The notes: generated by a model not told the origin, from the sequence alone. A stretch of 8,380 nt of DNA from Spirochaetaceae bacterium (GCA_031256815.1 JAIRPU010000087.1:1-8380), one strand, 5' to 3'; positions 1 to 6,734 are shown, counted from the stretch's first letter. A program made the numbers and translations.

Positions 1-59
1 GCCCAATGCCCCCAGAAAGTCGGAGAAGGCGGAATTTTGTTCTTTATGGTCTTCCTGTT

Positions 60-228
60 CCATGCCCCCATACTACAAAGCGGATATGGGGATTTTATGG
101 GGAAAGAGAGAAAAAGTGAAAAAAAAGGAACGCATCAGCGTAGCAGATCGCGATACGGCAATGCCTATTCGGGCCTCTCCACTGGCCGTTATATGCTACA
201 TTTAGGGGTATTTTTCCGGGGGGCATGG
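60..228. repeat. 10-base inverted repeat bracketing 149 bases
   Basis: CCATGCCCCC at 60-69 is the exact reverse complement of GGGGGCATGG at 219-228. A third partial copy (ATGCCCCC) lies at 6-13. The pair encloses the intergenic element at 129-210, so it could be the ends of a small non-autonomous element. Against this, a 10-base GC-rich match in 300 bases is modest evidence, and no flanking target duplication is visible. Confidence 0.35.
129..210. repeat. Intergenic hairpin element, copy A
   Basis: This non-coding segment shares an ordered series of blocks with 4341-4450. It starts with AACGC-ATCA-GCGT (a small hairpin), then CGATAC (151-156), AATGC (160-164), GGCCTCT (172-178), CCA, and TTATATGC (189-196), followed by TTTA. 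The order is the same in both copies and only the spacings differ. GGCC at 172-175 and 184-187 can pair as a short stem. I do not recognise the family. It could be a diverged short interspersed repeat or the remnant of a mobile element. Confidence 0.45.
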
Positions 229-234
229 GAGGGC

Positions 235-248
235 AAAAAAGCTTTTTT
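235..248. repeat. A6-GC-T6 perfect palindrome
   Basis: AAAAAAGCTTTTTT is a perfect 14-base palindrome, followed by a seventh T. It could act as a weak bidirectional stop after the transposase or simply be an AT-rich palindrome. It lacks the GC-rich stem of a standard intrinsic terminator. Confidence 0.3.
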
Positions 249-275
249 TCAGAATGATTTAGTGATTATCTTGAT

Positions 276-1558
276 GTACTGTAGGCAAATTTGTAAGCAT
301 TATTCCTTCAATCTGGTTAGTAATAATTAGTACGCATTAGCAAATAACGCCGTGTTGAGCCAATAGTCAGTGCGTTATGTTTAACCCGCAGTTCCTCAAG
401 TTTGTTCTCAAAAGAACAGGCTAAAAGCCTCAAAAGCGGTGTTTTTGCTTCGTCGTATCTACGCTTCTTCTTCGCGCCTATACGTTCGCAACTCACCTGC
501 TTCATACAGGGAAAATACAGATTCAGCAGCGGGTCGTATGCATTGTAGACGGCTTGCAGGGCGGCAACACCTGTCTCTCCTGTGCAGCGGAAGCAGTCTA
601 CAATCTTTCGGACAGTGGCGTAATTCTTTTGTTCGACATAGCAATTATCGTTTTTATGAGTGGGGCGTCCTCTTGAAAACTCAACGCTATGCCTTTGACA
701 CCACTTGTCAATCGGCCTGTTAATGAACTCGCTGCCTGTGTCCGAATGGATGCCTTTAATGCCCATTGGGAGCGTTTTCAATGCCATATCAAGTCCTTTT
801 TCAACCCGGCAAGCGGCTTTATTCATCAATGCAAAATGAACCGTCCAGCCGGTTTTAACATCGGTCATAGTTAGTGTGTAACAAAACTCACCGGAGGGAT
901 TGCCGCCGTCATGCTGGACGAGGTCTATCTGGAAATAGCCCTGCGGTTTTTTCGCGTATTTATGCCATGTAAGAATAGGTATGGCGCGGTGTAGGAGGTG
1001 AACCGGTTTTGTCCCGCTTGAGCCGCGCACTTTGAGTGCTTGTTTAGGCTTGCGGAGCAGACGGTCAATATAGCGCGCGCTGATTTGTTTTAGTTTTGCG
1101 GCGGTATCGTCTGTCATAAGGTATTTTCCCTGAGTCCTTATGATGTCAATATTATGACGCAGGAACGGCGCTAATAGTTTACCGCATTGCCACTTAAAAT
1201 CCTGCCAAAGCTGAAATAGCATTTTCACCGTTTCAGCGTCATAATACGGCTTATAAACACGCTTTTTACGGCTTTTTTCGACTATTTCCGCATTGACGGT
1301 TTCTCCATCTATAACGCACAGATGCGTCTTTCCTATGCGGTTTAGTTTGAAAATCGCGTATTTCCGGTTTCCGCCTGAAAGCCTTAAGTATTCGTCAAGG
1401 AGCCTTGTTTTTCGGCCATACTTGCCATACGGTAACGCGGCGCGTATTCAGCCGTTATCTTTTTCTTTTCTGCTATGGTAAACCTCATCTTTACCCCCAG
1501 TTATTTTCTGGTTGTATTATTACCAATGGTTAGATTTTTACTTGGCTCAATGCGCCTG
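276..1558 (-). mobile_element. Probable insertion sequence with DDE transposase
   Basis: The element is inferred from the transposase gene it carries (317-1488, minus strand), which fills most of it. The ends are uncertain. A six-base direct repeat CTTGAT occurs just outside both sides (270-275 and 1559-1564) and could be the target duplication. The inner edges show only a weak match: GTAGGCAAATT at 281-291 against GCAGGCGCATT, the complement of 1549-1559. No clean terminal inverted repeat could be aligned by eye. About 70 non-coding bases lie between the transposase start and the right edge. The element sits directly upstream of the TPR gene promoter. The transposase is frameshifted, so the copy is probably inactive unless helped in trans. 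Confidence 0.5.
317..1488 (-). pseudogene. Integrase-type DDE transposase, frameshifted
   Basis: This is a retroviral-integrase (rve) superfamily transposase, which would cut and join element ends. With one frame change it reads as 390 residues. The first 27 codons start at ATG 1488, preceded by GGGGG at 1494-1498 as ribosome binding site. They run in one frame to the A5 run at 1408-1412; the rest continues in the -1 frame. Joined there, the product reads MASMAEK then TRLLDEYL, a smooth N-terminal helix-turn-helix region. Without the shift the first frame ends at 1384. The catalytic core is intact: FQIDLVQHDGG (Asp189 of the joined protein), IHSDTGSEF (Asp250) and CYVEQKN (Glu286), giving the D-35-E spacing. 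A GTG at 1228 could start a 303-residue product that keeps the core but loses the DNA-binding end. The last 15 or so residues look unusual and may reflect a second lesion. Confidence 0.8.
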
Positions 1559-1559
1559 C

Positions 1560-1588
1560 TTGATTTGCGGATTCATTTATTCTAAAAT
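1560..1588 (+). promoter_or_regulatory. Sigma-70-type promoter for the TPR-ABC unit
   Basis: TTGATT (1560-1565) and TAAAAT (1583-1588) are separated by exactly 17 bases and match the -35 and -10 consensus at 4 and 5 of 6 positions. Only six bases separate the -10 box from the ATG at 1595, so transcription would begin at or beside the start codon. The -35 box overlaps the right-hand CTTGAT copy that may mark the insertion sequence boundary. Confidence 0.5.
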
Positions 1589-1594
1589 TATTGT

Positions 1595-2542
1595 ATGGCG
1601 GAGCAGACGGGGGTTGAACCATACATTCGTGAAGCGCTTTTGGAACTTAAAGCGGGGCACGCGGACGAAGCGGTTGCATTTCTTGAAGACGCGTTGCGCG
1701 TTGACTCCGAAGATGCCGAAACACTGGATGTATTAAAATGCCTGCACTGGTGGCTGGAAAAATTCGAAGCTATTGACGGAATAAGCACCCCTTACGACGA
1801 AGGTTTTTTTTTAATGGGGCAATGGCCTGCTTTTTATGAATTTTTGGAAACAATAGGTTCCGGTTCCGAACGCTGCCGCTATGCGGTACGGCATTTTGTT
1901 TATGCGTTTGCGCTTCGTTCATTTGAAAAGGTTCTTGCCGACCCTGCGCCGCGCCACGACCCGGCATTGCTCCTTCGCGTAGGGCGCTGTTACAAAGGCG
2001 TTGGTAATTATGAAGAAGCGTTAAAGTTTTTGCAAAAAGCGGCGCAGTTCCGCCAGCAGGACGGCGCGGCGCTTGCCGAGCTTGCCGATGTTCACGCTCT
2101 TTTGGGCGAAGAAAAACTTGCAAAAGTGCTTTTCCGCGAAGCGTTTTTTATTGACCCTGAAGGCATCGATATAAATTCTTTGGAATGTGAAATGATAGTC
2201 CGGCTTGCAGAAAGGGCGCGCGCAATGGGGGTCGGTTCAAAAGAACTGCCGCTTTGGCTGCCCGTATACGGAGCGCTGCTTGGCGTGCTTTCTGTTAAGC
2301 GTGAATTAAAACGTGTAGAGCTTGGAAAGCTTAATCAGGAAGTTTTTGCGCTGGAAGACGAAGTGCGTAAAAATACAGATGATACAAGCGCCGTGCCGCG
2401 TCTTTTAAACCGCTATTTATGGCTGCTTGACCATTATGAAATTTGCGAAGAAGACGAAAGCGCAAAAATAAGCGAAATACAGCTGCGAATTAAATTGATT
2501 GATCCTCAAATTTACGATCGTTATATGAGCATAAAATCTTGA
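1595..2542 (+). CDS. TPR-repeat protein, function unknown
   Basis: This is a 315-residue soluble protein with no signal peptide or membrane segment, so it is probably cytoplasmic. Tetratricopeptide-like helical pairs are visible at about residues 9-42 (KAGHADEAVAFLEDALRVD), 123-156 (VGRCYKGVGNYEEALKFLQK) and 157-190 (LAELADVHALLGEEKLAKV, then FREAFFIDP). The segment 45-110 is rich in aromatic residues (HWW, FYEF), and the C-terminal third (about 235-315) is charged and probably helical or coiled. TPR proteins are protein-binding scaffolds; the partner cannot be read from the sequence. ATG 1595 is the first possible start, because an in-frame TAA lies at 1583-1585. No Shine-Dalgarno precedes it, fitting a leaderless transcript. 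The ABC exporter gene follows after 18 bases, so the two are probably co-transcribed. Confidence 0.85.
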   Translation: MAEQTGVEPYIREALLELKAGHADEAVAFLEDALRVDSEDAETLDVLKCLHWWLEKFEAIDGISTPYDEGFFLMGQWPAFYEFLETIGSGSERCRYAVRHFVYAFALRSFEKVLADPAPRHDPALLLRVGRCYKGVGNYEEALKFLQKAAQFRQQDGAALAELADVHALLGEEKLAKVLFREAFFIDPEGIDINSLECEMIVRLAERARAMGVGSKELPLWLPVYGALLGVLSVKRELKRVELGKLNQEVFALEDEVRKNTDDTSAVPRLLNRYLWLLDHYEICEEDESAKISEIQLRIKLIDPQIYDRYMSIKS

Positions 2543-2548
2543 ATATTT

Positions 2549-2552
2549 GGAG
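2549..2552 (+). promoter_or_regulatory. Ribosome binding site fixing the TTG start
   Basis: GGAG lies eight bases before the TTG at 2561, the normal distance. No ATG or GTG start nearby keeps the usual N-terminal helix of the exporter, so this site supports TTG as the true start. Confidence 0.65.
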
Positions 2553-2560
2553 TAAAAAAT

Positions 2561-4342
2561 TTGAGTGATTTTTTTGAACAGGACGATGTTGTAAAAGAAT
2601 ATGACTCTGTAATAGTGCGGCGTATTTGGACTTATATAAAAAAATATAAAAAATTAATTACGCTTACCGTTTTGGCGCTTGCGCTTTCTACCGCAGGCGA
2701 ACTTGCCGTGCCTATTATGCAAAAACATTTAATTGACGACGCAATAATTACAGTTAATATAAAATTAATTACGGTTATGTGTTTAATTTTACTGGGAATC
2801 CTTGTCGTTGTTTTTGCTGCGGCGTTTGTTCAAACTTTAAGTTCTTCTCTTGTAGGACAATGTGTTATGCGCGACATCCGCCTGGAACTTTATAAAAAAA
2901 CTCTTTTTCAGTCTACATCGTTTTTATCAAAACAGCCTGTAGGAAGGTTAGTAACGCGCTTAACAGGAGATGTTGAAACAATAAACGAATTTTTTACAAC
3001 AGTTATTGTAGCCCTGTTAAAAGATGTTTCCATAATAACAGGTGTGCTTGTAACAATGCTTGTGCTTTCTCCGGCGCTTGCCGGCGTTGTGTTTTTATGT
3101 TCTCCACCCGTAATTGCCATAACCGTTATAAGCCGTATAAGGTCGCGGGATGCATTTAGGCGGCAAAGAACGGCATCTTCTGCTATAAACGCTTATCTTT
3201 CGGAAAGGATTTCTGGAATAGGCATTGTGCAGCTCTTCCTCGGCGAAAATAAAAGCCGCCGTGAGTATGGCGAAAGGAATAAAGAACTGCTAAACGCGAA
3301 TCTTGGAGAAATGCTTGTGCTTGCCGTATTCAGGCCAACGGTAGAATTTTTTGGAACATGGACAACGGCGGCGGTAATTGCCGTTGGCGCATCTTTGTTT
3401 TTACGCTTGGAGCTGTCTCCCGGCGAACTAATCGCGTTTATCAATTTAACAGCGATGCTTTTTGCGCCTGTGCTTGATATTTCTGAAAAATACACAATAC
3501 TGCAGCAGGCTATGGCCGGCGGCGAACGCGTGTTTCAACTTATGGATACAAACGAATCCATAACAGACTGCGCCGCAGAAAACGAAGCGCAGAACAAAAC
3601 GGAAAACAAAAATCAAATTAAAGGAAAGATAGAATTTAAAAATGTTTGTTTTAGTTATAACAAAGATGAACCTGTACTGCGCGGTTTATCATTTAAAGTT
3701 GAAAAAGGCGAAAAGGCGGCAATAGTCGGTTATACAGGCGCCGGTAAAACAACTATAACAAATATTTTAGCCAGGCTTTGGGATATTGATTCAGGCGCTA
3801 TTTTAATTGACGGAGTTAATATAAAAGATATTCCGCTTGCAAAACTTCGCAGGGCAGTGCTTCCAGTTTTGCAGGATGTATTTTTATTTTCTGGTACTAT
3901 TTCGGAAAATATAAGTCTTGGAGTTCCGCTTTCAAAAACGCAAATAGAAGATGCGGCCAGGGCTGTAAACGCGCATAAGTTTATAGAAAAACTCCCTTTG
4001 GGCTACGAGACGCGGCTTTCCGAAGGCGCGCAAAATATTTCTTCAGGGCAGCGCCAGCTTATAAGTTTTGCGCGGGTAATTGCGCACAATCCGGCAGTTG
4101 TTGTGCTTGACGAAGCTACAAGTTCTGTTGATACAGAAACAGAAGCGTTTATAGAGCTTGGCATAGAAACGATTCTTTCCGGACGCACATCAATAGTGAT
4201 TGCGCACAGGCTTTCTACAATTCGCAATGCGGGACGTATTCTTGTGCTGCAAAATGGAATTCTTGCCGAAGAAGGAACTCATGAATCGCTTATAGCACAA
4301 AACGGACTTTACGAGCGCCTTTACTCACTGCAAGCTTTTTAA
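2561..4342 (+). CDS. ABC exporter half-transporter, MsbA/multidrug type
   Basis: This 593-residue inner-membrane protein fuses a six-helix type IV exporter domain (segments near 32-54, 67-92, 143-164, 164-190, 256-282 and 288-308) to a C-terminal ATPase. The family pumps lipids, drugs or peptides outward as a dimer. The ATPase is complete: A-loop Tyr366, Walker A GYTGAGKTT (390-398, Lys396), Q-loop Gln438, signature NISSGQRQL (492-500), Walker B VVVLDE (513-518, catalytic Glu518), D-loop SSVD (521-524) and H-loop His549. The signature has SSGQ in place of the classical SGGQ, as I recall for one half of some heterodimeric exporters, but no partner gene is adjacent. A hydrophilic linker rich in Asn, Lys and Glu (about 336-355) joins the domains. 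It starts with TTG and follows the TPR gene by 18 bases. The substrate cannot be told. Confidence 0.92.
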   Translation: MSDFFEQDDVVKEYDSVIVRRIWTYIKKYKKLITLTVLALALSTAGELAVPIMQKHLIDDAIITVNIKLITVMCLILLGILVVVFAAAFVQTLSSSLVGQCVMRDIRLELYKKTLFQSTSFLSKQPVGRLVTRLTGDVETINEFFTTVIVALLKDVSIITGVLVTMLVLSPALAGVVFLCSPPVIAITVISRIRSRDAFRRQRTASSAINAYLSERISGIGIVQLFLGENKSRREYGERNKELLNANLGEMLVLAVFRPTVEFFGTWTTAAVIAVGASLFLRLELSPGELIAFINLTAMLFAPVLDISEKYTILQQAMAGGERVFQLMDTNESITDCAAENEAQNKTENKNQIKGKIEFKNVCFSYNKDEPVLRGLSFKVEKGEKAAIVGYTGAGKTTITNILARLWDIDSGAILIDGVNIKDIPLAKLRRAVLPVLQDVFLFSGTISENISLGVPLSKTQIEDAARAVNAHKFIEKLPLGYETRLSEGAQNISSGQRQLISFARVIAHNPAVVVLDEATSSVDTETEAFIELGIETILSGRTSIVIAHRLSTIRNAGRILVLQNGILAEEGTHESLIAQNGLYERLYSLQAF

Positions 4343-4450
4343 ACGCCTCAAGGCGTGCGTGCAAACGAAGCTACCCTCCCCTCCTCCGGTTTGCCCGATA
4401 CAATGCGGGATGCGGCCTCTACCAGTTATATGCCGCCTTTATGGCGAATT
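4341..4450. repeat. Intergenic hairpin element, copy B
   Basis: This is the second copy of the block series seen at 129-210: AACGCC-TCAA-GGCGT, then CGATAC (4396-4401), AATGC (4402-4406), GGCCTCT (4414-4420), CCA, TTATATGC (4426-4433) and TTTA. It is longer by an insertion between the first hairpin and CGATAC. It can fold in at least three places: ACGCCT/AGGCGT (4343-4356), GCGGC/GCCGC (4412-4416 with 4432-4436) and CGCC/GGCG (4434-4446). It sits directly after the exporter stop codon. Its function is unknown. Confidence 0.45.
4343..4356 (+). terminator. Hairpin right after the exporter stop codon
   Basis: ACGCCT and AGGCGT form a perfect six-base inverted repeat around CA, beginning directly after the TAA at 4340-4342. 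It may end or protect the TPR-ABC transcript. No T-run follows, so it is not a standard intrinsic terminator, and it may instead be the first hairpin of the intergenic element. Confidence 0.35.
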
Positions 4451-4468
4451 AGCACAAGCTCCCTAGCG

Positions 4469-4479
4469 CCTGCGGCAGG
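4469..4479. repeat. Short hairpin CCTGC-G-GCAGG
   Basis: A compact inverted repeat in the spacer before serS; it would fold as a four-base stem with a CGG loop. No T-run follows. It adds to the unusually hairpin-dense character of 4343-4544, a spacer that otherwise contains no open frame of interest. Confidence 0.35.
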
Positions 4480-4509
4480 AATAGACATAACAACTGCATA
4501 TTTACCTGC

Positions 4510-4538
4510 TTGCTAATAGCGGCAACGTTGTGTAAACT
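4510..4538 (+). promoter_or_regulatory. Candidate serS promoter
   Basis: TTGCTA (4510-4515) and TAAACT (4533-4538) are 17 bases apart and match the -35 and -10 consensus at 4 of 6 positions each. As at the TPR gene, exactly six bases separate the -10 box from the ATG (4545), placing the transcription start at the start codon. A seven-base imperfect inverted repeat (ACATAAC 4485-4491 with GTTGTGT 4527-4533) overlaps the spacer and the edge of the -10 box. Confidence 0.4.
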
Positions 4539-4544
4539 TAGCTT

Positions 4545-5825
4545 ATGCTTGATTATCGTTTTATTGTAGAAAACGTTGACGCGGTACAACAAAATATAAA
4601 AAATCGCGCAATGGATGCCGACCCGGCGGCAGTTACCGCTCTTTATAACAAGCGCGCGGCGCTTATAACATCGGTTCAGGAATTACAACACGAGCGTAAC
4701 GAAAACGCCGCTGCAATGAAGGCCAAATTAGACGATGCATCACGCCAAAAGCTCATTTTGGAAGGCAAAGTATTAAAAGAAAAAATTGCCGAAGGCGAAG
4801 AAGAACTCCATAAGATAGAAGAAGAGCTTTTGCGTGAAGCAAAAAAAATCCCAAATATGGCGCATCCTGAAGCCCCAATTGGCAAGGATGACGGCGCAAA
4901 TACAATATGTTCATCACACGGAACCCCTGTTGCGTTTAATTTTAAGCCCAAAGACCATGTTGTGCTTGGGCAAGAGCTTGATATAATCGATTTTGATACG
5001 GCAACAAAAGTCTCCGGAACAAAATTTTATTACTTAAAAAACGAAGGCGTTCTGCTTGAACTTGCGCTTGTACGTTATGCGCTTGATATTTTACTTAAAA
5101 AAGGCTGGACGCCGTTTATTACGCCGGACATTGCAAAAGATGAAATTCTTGACGGCACCGGTTTTAATCCGCGCGGCGCGGAAACAAATGTTTACGGGCT
5201 GGAAGGCGAAGACAGCTGCCTTATAGGAACGGCGGAGATAACACTTGGCGGTTTTTATTCCGGCGACATTATTCCCCGAGAAAAACTTCCAATAAAAATG
5301 ACCGGCCTTTCGCACTGTTTCCGGCGCGAAGCGGGCGCGGCAGGCCGTTTTTCCAAGGGGCTTTACCGTGTTCACCAGTTTACAAAACTGGAGATGTTTG
5401 TGTTTTGCCTGCCTGAAGATTCTGAAAAAATTCACGCTGAGCTAAGACAGATTGAAGAAGAAATTTTTGCGGGGCTTGAACTGCCTTTTCGTGTTATGGA
5501 TATAGCCACAGGCGATCTTGGAGCGCCCGCCTACCGAAAATGGGATATTGAAGCGTGGATGCCCGGCCGCGGCGAAGGCGAATACGGCGAAGTAACTTCT
5601 ACATCGAACTGCACAGACTATCAGGCACGGCGTTTAAACATACGTTATAAAGACGAAAACGGCAAAAATCGTTTTGTGCATACACTCAATGGCACGGCGC
5701 TTGCCGTTTCGCGGGCCATTATAGCGATTCTTGAAAATTTCCAGCAGGAAGACGGCAGTGTGCGTATACCGGCGGCGCTTGTCCCATATTGCGGCTTTGA
5801 ATTTATACGGCGCAAACAGTTTTAG
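4545..5825 (+). CDS. serS: Seryl-tRNA synthetase
   Basis: This cytoplasmic class II synthetase charges tRNA-Ser (and tRNA-Sec where present) with serine, using ATP. Its 426 residues match the usual bacterial length. The N-terminus MLDYRFIVENVDAVQQNIKN is typical and is followed by the long antiparallel coiled-coil arm (about 30-100) that grips the long variable arm of the tRNA. The active site shows the serine-pocket TAE (229-231), motif 2 FRREAGAAGR (259-268) running into KGLYRVHQF (271-279), and motif 3 with NGTALAVSR (382-390, Arg390). ATG 4545 is the first possible start, since an in-frame TAG lies at 4539-4541. No Shine-Dalgarno is visible. The next gene begins 12 bases after the stop and is probably co-transcribed. 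A T-box leader was looked for and not found. Confidence 0.97.
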   Translation: MLDYRFIVENVDAVQQNIKNRAMDADPAAVTALYNKRAALITSVQELQHERNENAAAMKAKLDDASRQKLILEGKVLKEKIAEGEEELHKIEEELLREAKKIPNMAHPEAPIGKDDGANTICSSHGTPVAFNFKPKDHVVLGQELDIIDFDTATKVSGTKFYYLKNEGVLLELALVRYALDILLKKGWTPFITPDIAKDEILDGTGFNPRGAETNVYGLEGEDSCLIGTAEITLGGFYSGDIIPREKLPIKMTGLSHCFRREAGAAGRFSKGLYRVHQFTKLEMFVFCLPEDSEKIHAELRQIEEEIFAGLELPFRVMDIATGDLGAPAYRKWDIEAWMPGRGEGEYGEVTSTSNCTDYQARRLNIRYKDENGKNRFVHTLNGTALAVSRAIIAILENFQQEDGSVRIPAALVPYCGFEFIRRKQF

Positions 5826-5837
5826 AGACGCCTGAAT

Positions 5838-6734
5838 ATGTTTAATGCGGTACAAGGCAGATTAGTTCCATTAGTCTTTACAGTCTTGTTCTTTACTGCA
5901 TCATTTGCGGCTGCACAACCCATCTACATTGAAGCGGGCGGCGGCATCGAAAGCGGCATTATAGATACTTACAGACTGGGGCGTACTGACGATTATTACA
6001 GCAGTTTTAAACCGGTTTTTTTTTCAGGCATTCATGGTGAATTCGGCAAGCATTATAACTTCAAATTAAATTATAAAAACGATTCTTTTTGGCAAAATAC
6101 GGTAAATGCCGGAATGGGTTTTACAATGGGTGTAATTCAGGCTGGAATGGGGGTGCAAATCGGCGGGCATGACACAAAAAGCGGATACAAAATGCTGGAG
6201 GTTGAATACTGGAACATAGGGCTTGACGGTAGAATAAAAGTTGAGCTTCCTGGATATTTCTTTATTGCCGGTGATTTTATTCTGGACATAGGCGGCGGAA
6301 ATTGGGTTTCCAATAAAACAGGCAGCGCGCACAGGCAGATGTTAAGCTTTTACGCTGGATTCTGGCTGCCGCACATTATAATTTCAGGCGGTTATTCAGG
6401 TAAAAATTTTGATGCGATTATAAGCGATACAGTTGCTTCGCGCGCAGACATTGCCCGTTACTGGGCAAAACTCGATATTTTTGCAAAAAACATTCCATTT
6501 AGAATTTTAATGGAAGGCGGTGCATTAACCCAAAAAGCAAATACAAGCGACGATAGCAGCGGTGTTGTTCAATGGAATACTCCGGTCAGCAAAACAAGCC
6601 CATTTGCTTCTTTAGGAATTAGCTGCGAAGCCGGCATGAATATTCGTATATTTGCCAACTCTCAAATTCTTTTTAGCCCGTTTAATTTTTCGTTAAATGG
6701 CGGCATAGAAATAAAAATTGAAGGCAATAAATAG
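5838..6734 (+). CDS. Exported protein, probable outer-membrane beta-barrel
   Basis: This is a 298-residue protein of unknown function. A signal peptide is clear: Arg8, a hydrophobic core (about 9-25) and a probable signal peptidase I site after ASFAAA (residue 26). The mature part is rich in Gly, aromatic and alternating polar/hydrophobic stretches (GYFFIAGDFILDIGGG, MNIRIFANSQILF), the pattern of amphipathic beta strands, so an outer-membrane barrel is likely. No cysteine follows the signal, so it is not a lipoprotein. It ends in EIKIEGNK and not in the aromatic residue typical of classical barrel proteins. The ribosome binding site is weak (GAGA at 5825-5828). It follows serS by 12 bases and probably shares its transcript, and it ends 20 bases from the convergent lipoprotein gene. 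No family name could be assigned. Confidence 0.75.
   Translation: MFNAVQGRLVPLVFTVLFFTASFAAAQPIYIEAGGGIESGIIDTYRLGRTDDYYSSFKPVFFSGIHGEFGKHYNFKLNYKNDSFWQNTVNAGMGFTMGVIQAGMGVQIGGHDTKSGYKMLEVEYWNIGLDGRIKVELPGYFFIAGDFILDIGGGNWVSNKTGSAHRQMLSFYAGFWLPHIIISGGYSGKNFDAIISDTVASRADIARYWAKLDIFAKNIPFRILMEGGALTQKANTSDDSSGVVQWNTPVSKTSPFASLGISCEAGMNIRIFANSQILFSPFNFSLNGGIEIKIEGNK

Larger units (their letters stand above)
1..316. other. Repeat-rich non-coding stretch, no supportable gene
   Basis: No gene can be supported here. An open frame of 97 codons exists on the plus strand (37-330), but it starts with TTG, has no ribosome binding site, a low-complexity basic segment and no recognisable domain, and it runs into the tail of the transposase. 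What the stretch does hold is structure: a 10-base inverted repeat (60-69 with 219-228), a copy of an intergenic element also found before serS (about 129-210), and a perfect A6-GC-T6 palindrome (235-248). The right edge is the probable left end of an insertion sequence. Confidence 0.6.

Noticed and set aside
37..330. 97-codon plus-strand open frame
   Set aside because: TTG start, no ribosome binding site, low-complexity basic content and no domain; it overlaps repeats and the transposase tail.
439..874. Plus-strand open frames opposite the transposase
   Set aside because: They are complementary-strand shadows of a strongly supported DDE domain and show no features of their own.
317..1228. 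GTG at 1228 as the true start of the transposase
   Set aside because: The frame stays open upstream to 1447 and encodes family-like sequence; a well-placed ATG with a GGGGG site lies at 1488 in the shifted frame.
129..4431. Integron attC sites in the two intergenic element copies
   Set aside because: GTTATAT resembles a core site, but no matching inverse core or complementary inner arms were found at the expected distance, and no integrase gene is present.
4343..4544. T-box or other known riboswitch ahead of serS
   Set aside because: No T-box AGGGTGG-type sequence or specifier-loop layout was found, and the candidate promoter lies at the start codon, leaving no leader.
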